Source: Gammaproteobacteria bacterium
GTDB taxonomy: Bacteria; Pseudomonadota; Gammaproteobacteria; HTCC5015
Length of the DNA stretch: 64,000 nt
NCBI GenBank assembly: GCA_026004975.1
Contig: BPKE01000002.1
Location: 248,001-312,000, forward strand
Direction of reading: 5' to 3'
Each line of letters starts with the position of its first letter. The stretch's first letter is position 1. The translations under genes and the position numbers were made by a program. This document shows positions 35,742 through 46,772 of the stretch, in pieces. The notes beneath the pieces were generated by a model. It was not told the DNA's origin. It saw only the letters and a program-made list of their open reading frames with translations, and ran no database searches.

Positions 35742-36517
35742 CGCACCGTTTCCCCGCGACCGATGCCCAGGCGGCGCGCCAGGTCGCCCTGGACCTCGGC
35801 CAGCTCCAGCATGCCGAAAGAATCGATCAGGGCCACCGCCTCGCCCGCGGCCGCCTCCCCGTAGGTGCGCACCCGGCGGAAGCTGCGTCCGGCGCAGCGC
35901 ACCACCCCCTCGGGCGCCGGCGGCAGATCGGCCGCGCGCAGCGTGGTGATGCAATTGCCGAAACGGTCCACACTCACCACCCAGCCCTCGATCGCCTCGC
36001 CGAGCGCACGCCGCCAGGGCCGCCCCGGCGGCGGCAGCGGCCGCGCCTGCGGACCCAGGTCGGCGAAATCGAGCCGGCCCGCGGCCAAGGCCGCCGCCAC
36101 CGGCGCGAACACGTCGCGGCCGTGGAAGGTGGCCGACGGCTCCGGTAAATCCAAAGCCCGCTGCAAGGCCGCCAGATCCAGGGTCCGGTAGACCGCCGCC
36201 CACCCATCCAGGGCCCGCGGCAACAAGCCGTTGTCCGGGGCGAGCAGGCAATGTGCGCCGCAGCGGGCGGCGAGGATGCGCCGCGCGGTACCGACGCCCG
36301 GATCGACGACGGCGGCGACCACCGCCCCCTCCGGCAAATACGGCAGGGCGGCTTGTAACCAGAACGCCCCTTCCTCGATGTCGAAGGGGGTCACGCCGTG
36401 GTGCACGTCGAGCACGCGCGCCTCGGGCGCGCGGCGCAGCACGACCGCTTTCATCACGCCCACGAACGGCGAGTCACTGCCGAAATCGGTCAGGAGTGCG
36501 ACGCAGGGTGCGCTCAT
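35726..36517 (-). CDS. S-adenosyl-L-methionine hydroxide adenosyltransferase (SAM hydrolase)
   Basis: The 263-residue protein belongs to the DUF62/SAM hydroxide adenosyltransferase family, which splits SAM into adenosine and methionine using water. Family motifs are LLTDFGSDSPFVGVMK, VVDPGVGTARRILAARC, LLAPDNGLLPRALD, TFHGRDVFAPVAAALAAG and SVDRFGNCITTL. The last two carry the known substrate-binding Asp and Asn. The ATG at 36517 has GAGGG upstream at a slightly long spacing. Confidence 0.9.
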   Translation of the reverse strand: MSAPCVALLTDFGSDSPFVGVMKAVVLRRAPEARVLDVHHGVTPFDIEEGAFWLQAALPYLPEGAVVAAVVDPGVGTARRILAARCGAHCLLAPDNGLLPRALDGWAAVYRTLDLAALQRALDLPEPSATFHGRDVFAPVAAALAAGRLDFADLGPQARPLPPPGRPWRRALGEAIEGWVVSVDRFGNCITTLRAADLPPAPEGVVRCAGRSFRRVRTYGEAAAGEAVALIDSFGMLELAEVQGDLARRLGIGRGETVRWSPA

Positions 36518-36566
36518 CGGCGAAAAGCCCTCGATGCGCAGCGAACATAGCCCATGGATCGGTCGC

Positions 36567-37184
36567 TCACAACACGCCGCGGTGCTCGAGCGCGGCCACG
36601 AGCGCTTCCGGGCCGGTGAAGTGCACGGTCTGGAAACCGAGCCGCGCCGCCGCCGCGACGTTCTCGGCCACATCGTCGATGAACAGGCAGGCCTCGGCCG
36701 GCTCGCCGAGCCGTGCCAGCAGGCGCCGATAAATGACCGGGTCGGGCTTGACGCACTTTTCCTCCCCGGACAGCACGATCGGATCGAGCCGAGCCAGGAA
36801 ATCGTAGCGGGCGCGCGCGAGCGGGAAGGTCTGCGCCGACCAGTTGCTCAGCGCCGCGAGGCGCTGGCGGCCGCGCCGGGCCAACGCTTCGAGCACGGCG
36901 ACCGTGCCCTCGATCGGCCCGCGCAACATGTCCCCCCAGCGCGTCCAATACGCCTCGATGGCGTCGGCGTAGTCGGGGAAGCGGGCGACGCGCTCGGCGA
37001 CCGCGGTCGGGAAATCGGCCCCGGCGTCGAGCAGCCGGTTCCACTCCGGCGGGCAGACCACCGTCAGAAAACGTTCCAACTCGGCCGGGTCATCGAACCA
37101 GTCGCCGTACAAATAGCGCGGATCCCAGTCGAGCAACACCCCACCGAGGTCGAAGACGATCACGCGCGGGCGGTCCGCGGACAT
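36567..37184 (-). CDS. HAD-superfamily hydrolase (YihX-like phosphatase)
   Basis: The 205-residue protein shows HAD motif I VIVFDLGGVLLDWDP, motif II LAALSNWSAQTF, motif III Lys in EKCVKPDPVIY and motif IV CLFIDDVAENVAAA. The DLGGVL form fits the YihX sugar-phosphatase type. The substrate is unknown. The ATG at 37184 is preceded by GGAGG. It is transcribed away from the arsenic genes. Confidence 0.88.
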   Translation of the reverse strand: MSADRPRVIVFDLGGVLLDWDPRYLYGDWFDDPAELERFLTVVCPPEWNRLLDAGADFPTAVAERVARFPDYADAIEAYWTRWGDMLRGPIEGTVAVLEALARRGRQRLAALSNWSAQTFPLARARYDFLARLDPIVLSGEEKCVKPDPVIYRRLLARLGEPAEACLFIDDVAENVAAAARLGFQTVHFTGPEALVAALEHRGVL

Positions 37185-37241
37185 GGAAGGCCTCCAGGAC
37201 AGGCGGCGCGCCACCCTAGCACAAAGCCGGGCTGGCTTTCA

Positions 37242-37267
37242 TTTCGATATTTCGGGAAAATACGAAA
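37242..37267 (+). promoter_or_regulatory. ArsR operator overlapping the presumed ars promoter
   Basis: An imperfect inverted repeat TTTCGATATTT (37242-37252) and AAAATACGAAA (37257-37267), 9 of 11 matching, is separated by CGGG. It ends one base before the arsR-arsC ATG. It is the only AT-rich patch nearby and so probably contains the -10 region as well. The location and shape fit an ArsR-family operator. Confidence 0.75.
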
Positions 37268-37268
37268 C

Positions 37269-38110
37269 ATGATCGACAAAGCCGTCACCGCGCTCGGGGC
37301 GCTGGCCCACCCGCTGCGGCTGCAGGTGTTCCGCCTGCTCGCCCACCACGGTGCCGGCGGCCTGCCCGCCGGCGACATCGCCGCCCGGCTCGCCTGCCCC
37401 ACCTCGACCCTGTCGGCGCATCTGGCCCGCCTGCAGACCGCCGGGCTGATCCGCAGCGAACGCCGCGGCCGCCAGATCCGCTACGCCGTCGATGCCGTCG
37501 GCACCCGCGCCCTGTTGCGGGTGTTGCTCCAGGACTGCTGCGGCGGCCGGCCCGAGCTGTGCGGCGCCACCTTCGTCCATTGCCCACCCCAGGAGTGTTC
37601 CACCGTGTACCACGTGCTCTTTCTCTGCACCGGCAACTCGGCGCGCAGCATCCTCGCCGAGGCCCTGCTCAACCACCTGGGCGAAGGCCGCTTCTGCGCC
37701 TACAGCGCCGGCAGCCACCCCAAAGGCGAAGTGCATCCCCAGGCCCTGGCGCTGCTCGAACGCAAGGGCCTGCCCACCGCCGGGCTGCGCTCCAAGTCCT
37801 GGGACGAATTCACCGCGCCGGGCGCACCGACCATGGATTTCATCTTCACCGTCTGCGACAACGCCGCCGGCGAGACCTGCCCGGTCTGGCCCGGGCGGCC
37901 GGTCACCGCCCACTGGGGGATCCCCGACCCGGCCGCCGCCGAAGGCGGGCCCGCCGAGCAGGCCCTGGCCTTCGCCCGCGCCTACGAACAGCTCCGCCGG
38001 CGCATCGAGGCCTTCATCAACCTGCCGATCGCGGCGCTCGACGAATTGGCCCTGCGCGAGCGGCTGACGGCGATCGCCCGCGAGGCCGAAGCCGAGGAGG
38101 CCGCGGCGCG

Positions 38111-38114
<4 letters not shown>
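37269..38114 (+). CDS. arsC: ArsR repressor-arsenate reductase (ArsC) fusion protein
   Basis: Residues 1-105 are an ArsR winged-helix repressor (LGALAHPLRLQVFRLL, PTSTLSAHLARLQTAGLI) with a CC...C arsenite site at Cys90, Cys91 and Cys98. Residues 113-265 are a low-molecular-weight-phosphatase-type arsenate reductase with CX5R (CTGNSAR, 120-126) and redox cysteines in VCDNAAGETCP, the thioredoxin-coupled type. The joint is short (about ten residues). The operator abuts the ATG and no ribosome site is visible, so translation may be leaderless. The stop overlaps the acr3 start (ATGA). Confidence 0.92.
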
Positions 38115-39142
<1,028 letters not shown>

Positions 39143-39285
39143 ACCAGCGGCCGAGCTGGCCGCCCCCGCACGCTTGTGGCAAGCTCGAAGCGCGCCCCGT
39201 GCGGGCCGCGCGCCGCCTACAGCCGGGCGCGCCGCCGCCGATCTCCCGCCCGGGGCATCCCGTTCCGGTGCAGAGGAGTCGCCAC

Positions 39286-39876
39286 ATGTCCGATTGGATC
39301 GTTCCCGGCCTGCTCGCCGCCCTGGCGGTGTACCTGGTCTACGTCTACAACCACCTGGTGACGCTGAAAAACCGCTACCGCAACGCCTTCGCCCAGATCG
39401 ACGTCCAGCTCAAACGCCGGCACGACCTGATCCCCAACCTGATCGAGACGGCCAAGGCCTATCTGAAACACGAGCGCGAGACCCTCGAGCGGGTCACCGA
39501 AGCCCGCAACGCCGCCGCCGCGCAATTGCGCCGCGCCGAGGGCAACCCCGGCGCCGCCGCCGTGATGGCCGAGCTGGCCGGCGCCGAGGCCGCCCTCGGC
39601 GAGGCGCTCGGCCGCTTCCAGGTGGTCGTCGAGGCCTACCCCGAGCTCAAGGCCGACCAGAACATGCGCCAGCTCTTCGAAGAACTGACCAGCACCGAGA
39701 ACCGCATCGCCTTCGCCCGCCAGGCCTACAACGACGCGGTCATGCTGTTCAACACCTTCCGGCAGAGTTTCCCGCCGGTGCTGTTCGCCGGGCTTTTCGG
39801 CTTCCGCGAAGACGCGGCGCCGCTGGAATTCGCCGACCGCGAAGCCATCCAGGCCGCTCCGCAAGTGCGCTTCTGA
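39286..39876 (+). CDS. lemA: LemA family protein
   Basis: The 196-residue protein has one N-terminal membrane helix (VPGLLAALAVYLVYVYN) and the LemA helical domain: NAFAQIDVQLKRRHDLIPNL, AYPELKADQNMRQLFEELTSTENRI and YNDAVMLFNTFRQSFP. The ATG follows GAGGAG. It is paired with the M48 protease gene 16 bases downstream, a common LemA arrangement. Function is not established. Confidence 0.93.
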   Translation: MSDWIVPGLLAALAVYLVYVYNHLVTLKNRYRNAFAQIDVQLKRRHDLIPNLIETAKAYLKHERETLERVTEARNAAAAQLRRAEGNPGAAAVMAELAGAEAALGEALGRFQVVVEAYPELKADQNMRQLFEELTSTENRIAFARQAYNDAVMLFNTFRQSFPPVLFAGLFGFREDAAPLEFADREAIQAAPQVRF

Positions 39877-39892
39877 GGCGCCGCCGGCGTCC

Positions 39893-41652
39893 ATGGACGT
39901 CTTCGCCCTGCAAGACCGGGCCCGGCGCTCCAGCCGGCTGCTGGTGGCGCTGTACCTGCTGCTGGTCGTGGCCCTGATCGCCGCCGTCGATCAGCTCCTG
40001 CGCCTCGCGATCGGCGTCGAGCCCGGCCCGGCGCTGCGCGGGGCGATCGCCGGCGGCCTCGCCCTGCTCATCCTCGGCGGCAGCCTCTGGCGGCTGCAAC
40101 AGTTGCGGCGCTGGGGCGGCGCCGGCGTGCTCACCGCCCTGGGCGCGCGGCGCGTCACCGCCGCCGACCCCGACCCGCTGCTCAAACGCCTGCACAACGT
40201 CGTCGAGGAGATGGCCATCGCCGCCGGCCTGCCGGTGCCGGCCGTGTACCTCATCGACGACTCGGCCATCAACGCGCTGGCCGCCGGCTTCGGCCCGCAG
40301 GACGCCGCCATCGGCGTGACCCGCGGCGCCCTCGAACTGCTGGACCGCGACGAACTGCAGGGCGTGGTCGCCCACGAGTTCGCCCACATCCTCAACGGCG
40401 ACATGCGCCTGAACCTGCGCCTGATCGGCCTGCAGCACGGCCTGCTCATGCTGCAACTGCTCGGCCGCCATCTCGCCCTCGCCGCGCCGCGGGCGCGCCG
40501 GCAAGCCGCCGGCCTGTACGCGCTCGGCTTTGCGCTGCAAACCCTCGGCCTGCTCGGGGCGATCGCCGGCGGCCTGCTGCGCGCCGCCGTCTCCCGCCAG
40601 CGCGAATTCCTGGCCGACGCCGCCGCCGTCCAGTTCACCCGCCAACCGCAAGGCATCGCCGGCGCGCTGAAGAAAATCGGCGGCTGGGTCGTCGGCTCCC
40701 GCCTCGGCGTCCCCGGCGCCCAGGCCCTCGCCCATTGCTTCATCGCCGAAGCGGTCGGGCGCTTGTCCAGCGGCCTGCTCGCCACCCATCCGCCCCTGTC
40801 CAGGCGCATCCGCCGCCTGGATCCGCACTGGGACGGCCGTTACCCCAGCGTCCAGCGCGAACCCCGTCGGGCCGCCGCGGCCCCCGCCGCCGGCCGCCGC
40901 CACGCCGCCCCGCCCGCGCCTGGAGGCGGTCGCCGCCGCCCTGGCCGGCGGCGCCTTCGGCGCCGAGCATCTGGACGCGGCGCGCCGACTGCTGGCGGCC
41001 TTGCCCGAAACGTTGCTCGCCGCCGCCCACGACCCCCTCGACGCCCGGGCGGTGATCCTGGCGCTGGCCGCCGGTCCCGGCGCCGCCGGCGGCGACCCGC
41101 TGGAACGCGCCGTCGCCACGCTCGAGCCCCGCCTGCGCCTGCCCTTGCTGGATCTCTGCCTGCATACGCTGCGCGATGCCGCGCCGGAAATCCGGGCCGC
41201 GCTGCTCGCCCGCGTCGCGGAACGGATCCGCGCCGACGGCCGCATCGAGCCCTGGGAATGGGCCCTGCACCGGCTCGTTGAACTCGCGGTGGACAAGCCC
41301 GCACCCCCCGCCGGGCCGCCGCTGCGGCTCGCCCGCTGCCGCGCGGCGGTGCAGGCCCTCGTCGCCGCCGTGGCGCTCGCGCCGCCGACCGACCCGCAAG
41401 CGGCCGCCGCCGCCCAGGCCGCCGCCTGCCGGCGGCTGGGCCTGGAACCGGGCCCGCTGACCGCGGACGCCGGGCGCTTCAAGGCGGCGCTGAACGCCCT
41501 GCGCCGGCTGCACCCGCTGGACAAGCCCCGCCTGCTGCACGCCCTGGCCACCGCCGCCGCGGGCCCCCGACGGCACGCTGGACTGGCGCAAGGCCGAACT
41601 GCTGCGCGCCATCGCCGAAACCCTGGACTGCCCGGCCCCGCCCCTCGGCTGA
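39893..41652 (+). CDS. M48 family (HtpX-like) membrane metallopeptidase with C-terminal extension, frame broken twice
   Basis: Two N-terminal membrane helices are followed by the zinc motif HEFAH (161-165) in VVAHEFAHILNGD and the third ligand in REFLADAAAVQ. After HPPLSRRIRRLDPHW the frame changes between about 40860 and 40910. It continues as PRLEAVAAALAGGAFGAEHLDAARRLL... and RIRADGRIEPWEWALHRLVE, a TerB-like helical extension. A second change sits at the C5 run 41564-41568, after which the protein ends DCPAPPLG at 41650-41652. Both shifts look like sequencing errors. The protease acts at the inner membrane; substrates are unknown. Confidence 0.8.
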
Positions 41653-41664
41653 GCCGCGCACGGC

Positions 41665-43089
41665 CTAGAACGCCGCCAGGCAGGCCTCGAGCAAACCGCC
41701 CGGCCAGACCCCGAGCGCCAGCACGCCGGCGGCGTTGGCGGCGGCCAGCCAGCTCGCCGGGCGGTCGCGCGCCGCCGGCGCCGCGGCCGCCGCCGGCGGG
41801 TCGAAGACCATGCGCGCCACCACTTTGAGCGGGTAATAGGCGCCGATCGCCGAGAGCACCAGGGCGTACACCGCCAGCCCTGTCCAGCCCCGCTCGAGCA
41901 GCGCCTGGATCACCCACCACTTGCCGTGAAAACCGGCGAGCGGCGGCAGGCCCGCCAGCGACAGCAGGCACAGGCTCATCGCCGCCGCGGCCCCCGGCCG
42001 GGAGGCCGCCAGGCCCGCCCAGGCGTCGAGTGCGGCGGCCTCGCGGCCGTGCCGCGACACCGCCAGCAACACCGCCAAGGCCCCCAGGGTCGCCAGCGCA
42101 TAGACGAGCACGTAGAACAAGGCCGCGGCCGGGGCGCCGGCGGCCAGGGCCAGCGCCGCGTAACCGAGCTGGGCGACGGCCGAATAGCCGAGCATGCGCT
42201 TGAGATCGTCCTGCCAGAGGGCGAGCAGATTGCCCACCGCCAGGGCAATCACCGCCAGCGCCACCAGCAGGCGCAGGGCGTCGGCGGCGAAGCCGCCCCC
42301 GCCCTCGACCAGCAGGCGCAGGGCGAGCAGCAGAGCCGCGACCTTCGGCGCGCCGGCCAGGAAGGCGGTCACCGGCGCCGGTGCGCCCTGGTAGGCGTCC
42401 GGCAGCCACCAGTGGAACGGCGCCAGGCCGAGCTTGAACGCGACCCCGGCGACGATCAGCGCCAGCCCCAGGTGCTGCAGGCCCAGGCCGTCCGGCGTCG
42501 CCGCGCCGGCGGCGAACGCCGTGAGATACAGGCCGCCGCTGGCGCCGTACCAGAGCGACAGGCCGTAGAGCAACAGGGCCGAGGCCAGCGCCCCCAGCAC
42601 GAAGAATTTCATGGCCGCCTCGGCGGCGGCGACCGAGCCGCGCCGCAGCGCCACCAAGGCGTAGGCCGACACGCCGTAGACCTCCAGCGCCAGGTACAGC
42701 ACCAGCACGTGCCCGGCCGAGCACAACACGCACAGGCCCAGCGTCGCCAACAGGCACAAGGCCCAGTAGGCGCCGCCCAGACCCGGCGCGCGGGCCGCGG
42801 CGCGGCGCGCATAGAGGAACACCGCGGCGGTGAACAGCAGCAACGCCGGCTTGGCCAGGCGCGCGGCGCCGTCGAGCAGGAACTGGCCGCCGAACGCCGT
42901 CGCGCCCGGCGGCGTCACCGCGACCGCCGCGGCGGCGGCCAGGACCGTGATCAGGGCGAGGTGGCCGAGCCAGGGCGCGTGGCGGCGGACGGAGAAGGCG
43001 TCGGCGAGCAGCACCGCGCAGGCGCCACCCAGCAACACCAACTCCGGCAGGACGAGCGGCCACAGCTCGGACCAAGGGGGCAGATTCAT
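41665..43089 (-). CDS. nuoN: NADH-quinone oxidoreductase subunit N
   Basis: The 474-residue protein is one of the three antiporter-like proton-pumping subunits of complex I, with about 14 helices. Seen are LVLYLALEVYGVSAYALVALRR, AGVAFKLGLAPFHWWLPDAYQGAPAPVTAFL and AFHGKWWV-type C-terminal words (LAGFHGKWWVIQALL). The ATG at 43089 overlaps the nuoM stop. It is the last gene of the nuo operon and converges with the M48 gene. Confidence 0.95.
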   Translation of the reverse strand: MNLPPWSELWPLVLPELVLLGGACAVLLADAFSVRRHAPWLGHLALITVLAAAAAVAVTPPGATAFGGQFLLDGAARLAKPALLLFTAAVFLYARRAAARAPGLGGAYWALCLLATLGLCVLCSAGHVLVLYLALEVYGVSAYALVALRRGSVAAAEAAMKFFVLGALASALLLYGLSLWYGASGGLYLTAFAAGAATPDGLGLQHLGLALIVAGVAFKLGLAPFHWWLPDAYQGAPAPVTAFLAGAPKVAALLLALRLLVEGGGGFAADALRLLVALAVIALAVGNLLALWQDDLKRMLGYSAVAQLGYAALALAAGAPAAALFYVLVYALATLGALAVLLAVSRHGREAAALDAWAGLAASRPGAAAAMSLCLLSLAGLPPLAGFHGKWWVIQALLERGWTGLAVYALVLSAIGAYYPLKVVARMVFDPPAAAAAPAARDRPASWLAAANAAGVLALGVWPGGLLEACLAAF

Positions 43090-44576
43090 GGCGCGGACAT
43101 CCCTTCGACGAGGCCGGACAAACTCGGGCCGATCAACGCGAGCAAGGGCTGCGGCCACAGGCCGAGGATCAGCACCGCCGCCGCCAGCGCCGCCAGCACC
43201 ACCGTCTCGGCGCGGTCCAGCGGCGCGAGCGGCGCGGCCGCCGCGGGCACCGGCCCGAACACCACCCGGCGCAGCATCCACAAGGTGTAGGCCGCCGACA
43301 GCAGCAGGGTCGAACCGGCGATCGCCGCCCACCACGGCACCAGGCGCCAGCTGCCGAGCAGCACCAGGAATTCACCGACGAAACCGGAGGTGCCGGGCAC
43401 CGCGGTGTTGGCCAGCGCGAATAGGGTGAACAGCGCCGCGAACAGCGGCAGCCGCGCCGCCAGGCCGCCGTAGGCGTCGATGGCGCGGCTGTGGGTGCGC
43501 CGGTACAGCACGCCGACCCCCACGAACAGCGCCGCCGACACCAGGCCGTGCGAGATCATCTGCACGAACGCCCCCTGCAGGCCGAGCAGGGCGGCCTGCG
43601 GATCCGGCGCGCCCGCCGCGGCGCTCGCCGGCCCGAGGAACAGGCCGAGGGTGACGAAGCCCATGTGGGCGATCGAGGAATAGGCGACGAGCTTTTTCAG
43701 GTCGCGCTGCACCAGGGCGAGCAGGCCGACGTAGACCACGGCCGCCAGCGACAGGGCCACCACGGGCACGGCGAACTCCGCGCAGGCCAGCGGCGTGATG
43801 GGCAGGGCGAAGCGCAAGAACCCCCAGGCGCCGATCTTCAGCGTGATCGCCGCCAGGATCACCGAGCCGCCGGTCGGCGCCTCGACGTGCGCCTCCGGCA
43901 GCCAGGTGTGCAAGGGCAGCATCGGCACCTTGACGGCGAAGGCGAGGAAGAAGGCGCCGAACAACCAGGCCTGCTCGATCGGGTCGAGCGCCACGGCGCC
44001 GAAAGCGGCCAGGTCGAAGCCCCCGGCACGGCGCGCCAGATACAACACCGCGGCCAGGAACAACACCGAGCCGGCGAAGGTGTAGAGGAAAAACTTCAAG
44101 GCCGCCCGGCGGCGCGCCGGTCCGCCCCACACGCCGATGATCACCAGCATCGGCAGCAGCATGGCCTCGAAAAAGGCGTAGAACAGCAACGCGTCCTGGG
44201 CGGCGAACACGCCGATGAGCAGCCCTTCGAGGACCAGGAAGGCGGCGAGATACGCCACCGTCCCGCCCAGCAGCACCACCACCAGGGTCATGGCCGCGGT
44301 CAGCAGGATCAAGGCCAGCGCCGGCCCGTCCACCGCCACGGCCCAGTGCACGCCGAAAGCCTCGATCCACGGCCGTCGCTCGGCCCACTGCAGGCCGGCC
44401 GCCGGGTCGAAGCCGGCCGCCAGCGGCCAGGCGGCGAGCAGCACCGTGGCGGCGGCGCACAGCACGGCGAGCGGCCCAGCGAGCCGGGCGCGCGCCTCGC
44501 CCAGGGCGAGCAACACGCCGCCGGCGGCCACCGGCAGGCCGATCAGGCAGGACAGCCACGGCCAGGGGGCGGTCAC
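43086..44576 (-). CDS. nuoM: NADH-quinone oxidoreductase subunit M
   Basis: The 496-residue pump subunit carries YAFFEAMLLPMLVIIGVWGG, FFLAFAVKVPMLPLHTWLPEAHVEAPTGGSVILA and the YSSIAHMGFVTLG helix. Charged residues for proton transfer (Glu in EAMLLP, Lys in VKVPM) are kept. The GTG at 44576 overlaps the nuoL stop (GTGA). Confidence 0.95.
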   Translation of the reverse strand: MTAPWPWLSCLIGLPVAAGGVLLALGEARARLAGPLAVLCAAATVLLAAWPLAAGFDPAAGLQWAERRPWIEAFGVHWAVAVDGPALALILLTAAMTLVVVLLGGTVAYLAAFLVLEGLLIGVFAAQDALLFYAFFEAMLLPMLVIIGVWGGPARRRAALKFFLYTFAGSVLFLAAVLYLARRAGGFDLAAFGAVALDPIEQAWLFGAFFLAFAVKVPMLPLHTWLPEAHVEAPTGGSVILAAITLKIGAWGFLRFALPITPLACAEFAVPVVALSLAAVVYVGLLALVQRDLKKLVAYSSIAHMGFVTLGLFLGPASAAAGAPDPQAALLGLQGAFVQMISHGLVSAALFVGVGVLYRRTHSRAIDAYGGLAARLPLFAALFTLFALANTAVPGTSGFVGEFLVLLGSWRLVPWWAAIAGSTLLLSAAYTLWMLRRVVFGPVPAAAAPLAPLDRAETVVLAALAAAVLILGLWPQPLLALIGPSLSGLVEGMSAP

Positions 44577-46456
44577 GACCACAGCCACAGCAGCAACACT
44601 CCGACGATCGTGCCGAGCGCATAGGCGTCCAGCCGCCCGGCGTGCCAGCGGCGCAGCCCGGCGCCCAGCCACAGCACCAGGCGCGCCGTGCCGTGCACCA
44701 GGGTCTCATCGATCACCGCCGCCTCCAGCCGCCGGGCCAGGCCGCGGCCGCAGGCCAACACCGCGCGCGGCACGAGGCGCTCGTAGAAGGCGTCGAAACC
44801 GTAACCGGCGCGCAACCAGGCGAGCCAGCGGGCGCGCTCGAAGGCCGCCGGGCCGGGCCGGCGCCCCCAGAGATAGAACGCCGCGACCGCGGCGGCGAGC
44901 ATCGTCCACGGCGCCGGTGTCGCCAGGCCGTGGCGCAATGCCGCGGCGGCGCCGTGCATGCCTTCGGGCGCCGGCAGCGCCCACAGTGCGGACAAACCCG
45001 CGCCGATCGGCGCCACCGTCGAGGCCCCGACGAACAGCGACGGCACGGCCAGCACCAGCAAGGGCACCGTCACCACCGCGCCGGGCTCGGTCGCCGCCGC
45101 GGCCTGCGGACTGCGCGGCGCACCATGGAAGACGAGCAGGAACAGGCGCAGGCTGTACAGGGCGGTCACCGCCACGCCGAGCTGCAGGCAGGCCGCCGCG
45201 AAGCCGCCCGCCGCGCCGCCCGCGCCGCCCACCGCGGCGAGGATCGCCTCCTTGGAGAAATAGCCGGAGGTGCCCGGCACGCCCATCAGCGCCGCCACGC
45301 CGGCCAGGGCCGTCCAATAAGTGAGCGGCAGGCGGCGGCGCAGGCCGCCCATGGCGGCCAGGTCCTGGGCGTGGTGCATGGCGAGGATCACCGAACCGGC
45401 GGCGAGGAACAACAGGGCCTTGAAGAAGGCATGCGTGAACAGGTGGAAGATCGCCGCCGCGTAGGCCGAGGCGCCCAGCGCCGCGACCATATAGCCCAGT
45501 TGCGAGAGGGTCGAGAAGGCGATCACCCGCTTGATGTCGCGCTCGACCAGGCCGAGCAGGCCGGTGGCCAGCGCGGTGAGCGCACCGATCAGCAACAGCG
45601 CCGTGCGCACCGCCGGCGCCTGCTCGAACAGCGGGGCGAGCCGCGCCACCAGGTACACCCCGGCGGTGACCATGGTGGCCGCGTGGATCAGGGCCGAGAT
45701 CGGCGTCGGGCCCTCCATGGAATCCGGCAACCAGGCGTGCAGCGGCATCTGCGCCGACTTGGCGGCCACGCCGAACAAAAACAGCGCGCAACCGACGGTG
45801 GCCGCCGACAGGCCGCCCACCGCCGGCGTCCCGCCCAGCCGTTCGGCGGCGGCGAACAGGCTCGGGTAATCCAGGGCGCCGGCCGCGGCGGCGAGCACGG
45901 CGATGCCCAGCACCATCCCGAGGTCGCCGACCCGATTGAGCAGGAAGGCCTTGAGCGCGGCGGCGCCGGCGCGCGGCCGCGTGAACCAGAAGCCGATCAA
46001 CAGATACGACGCCAGGCCGACCCCTTCCCAGCCGACGAACAACAGCAGCAGGCCGTCGGCCAGAACCAGGGCGAGCATCGCCCAGGTGAAAAAGGCGATG
46101 TAGGCGAAAAAGCGGTTGTAACCCGGGTCGCCGCGCATGTAGCCGATGCTGTAGACGTGCACCAGCAGGGACACGCCGGTCACCGTGGCCGCCATCAGCG
46201 CGCTGAGCCGGTCGACCAACAGGCCGATGCGCAACACCAGGCCGTCGCTGGCCGCCCAGGTGTAGAGCGGATGGTGGAACACCCGGCCGGCGACCCAGGT
46301 GTCCCACACCGCCCACCAGGACAGCAGGCAGGAGACGCCCACCGCGGCGATGGTCACGCCGTGGGCCGCGGCCGGCGCCAACCGCCGGCATCCCAGCCCG
46401 GCGACCAGCGCGCCGGCCAGGGGCGCCGTCCACAGGGTCACGTGCCAGCCGAGCAT
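44573..46456 (-). CDS. nuoL: NADH-quinone oxidoreductase subunit L
   Basis: The 627-residue pump subunit includes the membrane core (GVGLASYLLIGFWFTRPRAG, GVAAKSAQMPLHAWLPDSMEGPTPISALIHAATMV, FHLFTHAFFKALLFLAAGSVI) and a C-terminal region for the lateral amphipathic helix (SLRLFLLVFHG onward). Length is normal. It starts 4 bases after nuoK ends. Confidence 0.95.
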   Translation of the reverse strand: MLGWHVTLWTAPLAGALVAGLGCRRLAPAAAHGVTIAAVGVSCLLSWWAVWDTWVAGRVFHHPLYTWAASDGLVLRIGLLVDRLSALMAATVTGVSLLVHVYSIGYMRGDPGYNRFFAYIAFFTWAMLALVLADGLLLLFVGWEGVGLASYLLIGFWFTRPRAGAAALKAFLLNRVGDLGMVLGIAVLAAAAGALDYPSLFAAAERLGGTPAVGGLSAATVGCALFLFGVAAKSAQMPLHAWLPDSMEGPTPISALIHAATMVTAGVYLVARLAPLFEQAPAVRTALLLIGALTALATGLLGLVERDIKRVIAFSTLSQLGYMVAALGASAYAAAIFHLFTHAFFKALLFLAAGSVILAMHHAQDLAAMGGLRRRLPLTYWTALAGVAALMGVPGTSGYFSKEAILAAVGGAGGAAGGFAAACLQLGVAVTALYSLRLFLLVFHGAPRSPQAAAATEPGAVVTVPLLVLAVPSLFVGASTVAPIGAGLSALWALPAPEGMHGAAAALRHGLATPAPWTMLAAAVAAFYLWGRRPGPAAFERARWLAWLRAGYGFDAFYERLVPRAVLACGRGLARRLEAAVIDETLVHGTARLVLWLGAGLRRWHAGRLDAYALGTIVGVLLLWLWS

Positions 46457-46460
46457 CGCC

Positions 46461-46772
46461 TCACCCCTCGAGCCGGTCCAGGCGTTCGGCGTCGATCGCG
46501 CCGCGCCGCCGGAACACCACCACCAGGATGGCCAGCCCGACCGCCGACTCGGCCGCGGCCACCGTCAGGTTGAAGAACACGAACACCGCGCCGCCCGGGT
46601 CGTCCAGGAAGCGGGCGAACGCGACGAAGTTCGTGTTCACCGCGAGCAGCATCAGCTCGATGCTGATCAACACCACGATCAGGTTGCGCCGGTTCGCGAT
46701 CAGGCCGAACACGCCGATGCCGAACAACAGCGCCGCCAGCGCCAGGTAATGCCCCAGGCCGACCGGCGTCAT
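46461..46772 (-). CDS. nuoK: NADH-quinone oxidoreductase subunit K
   Basis: The 103-residue three-helix subunit shows [42 protein letters not shown] with the conserved Glu, and [19 protein letters not shown] with the second Glu. These residues belong to the proton path of complex I. It overlaps nuoJ by 4 bases. Confidence 0.96.
   Translation of the reverse strand: MTPVGLGHYLALAALLFGIGVFGLIANRRNLIVVLISIELMLLAVNTNFVAFARFLDDPGGAVFVFFNLTVAAAESAVGLAILVVVFRRRGAIDAERLDRLEG

Noticed and set aside
40735-41055. A short plus-strand gene at the end of the M48 protease
   Set aside because: It is a shadow frame created where the protease frame breaks; its product is Arg/Pro-rich nonsense.
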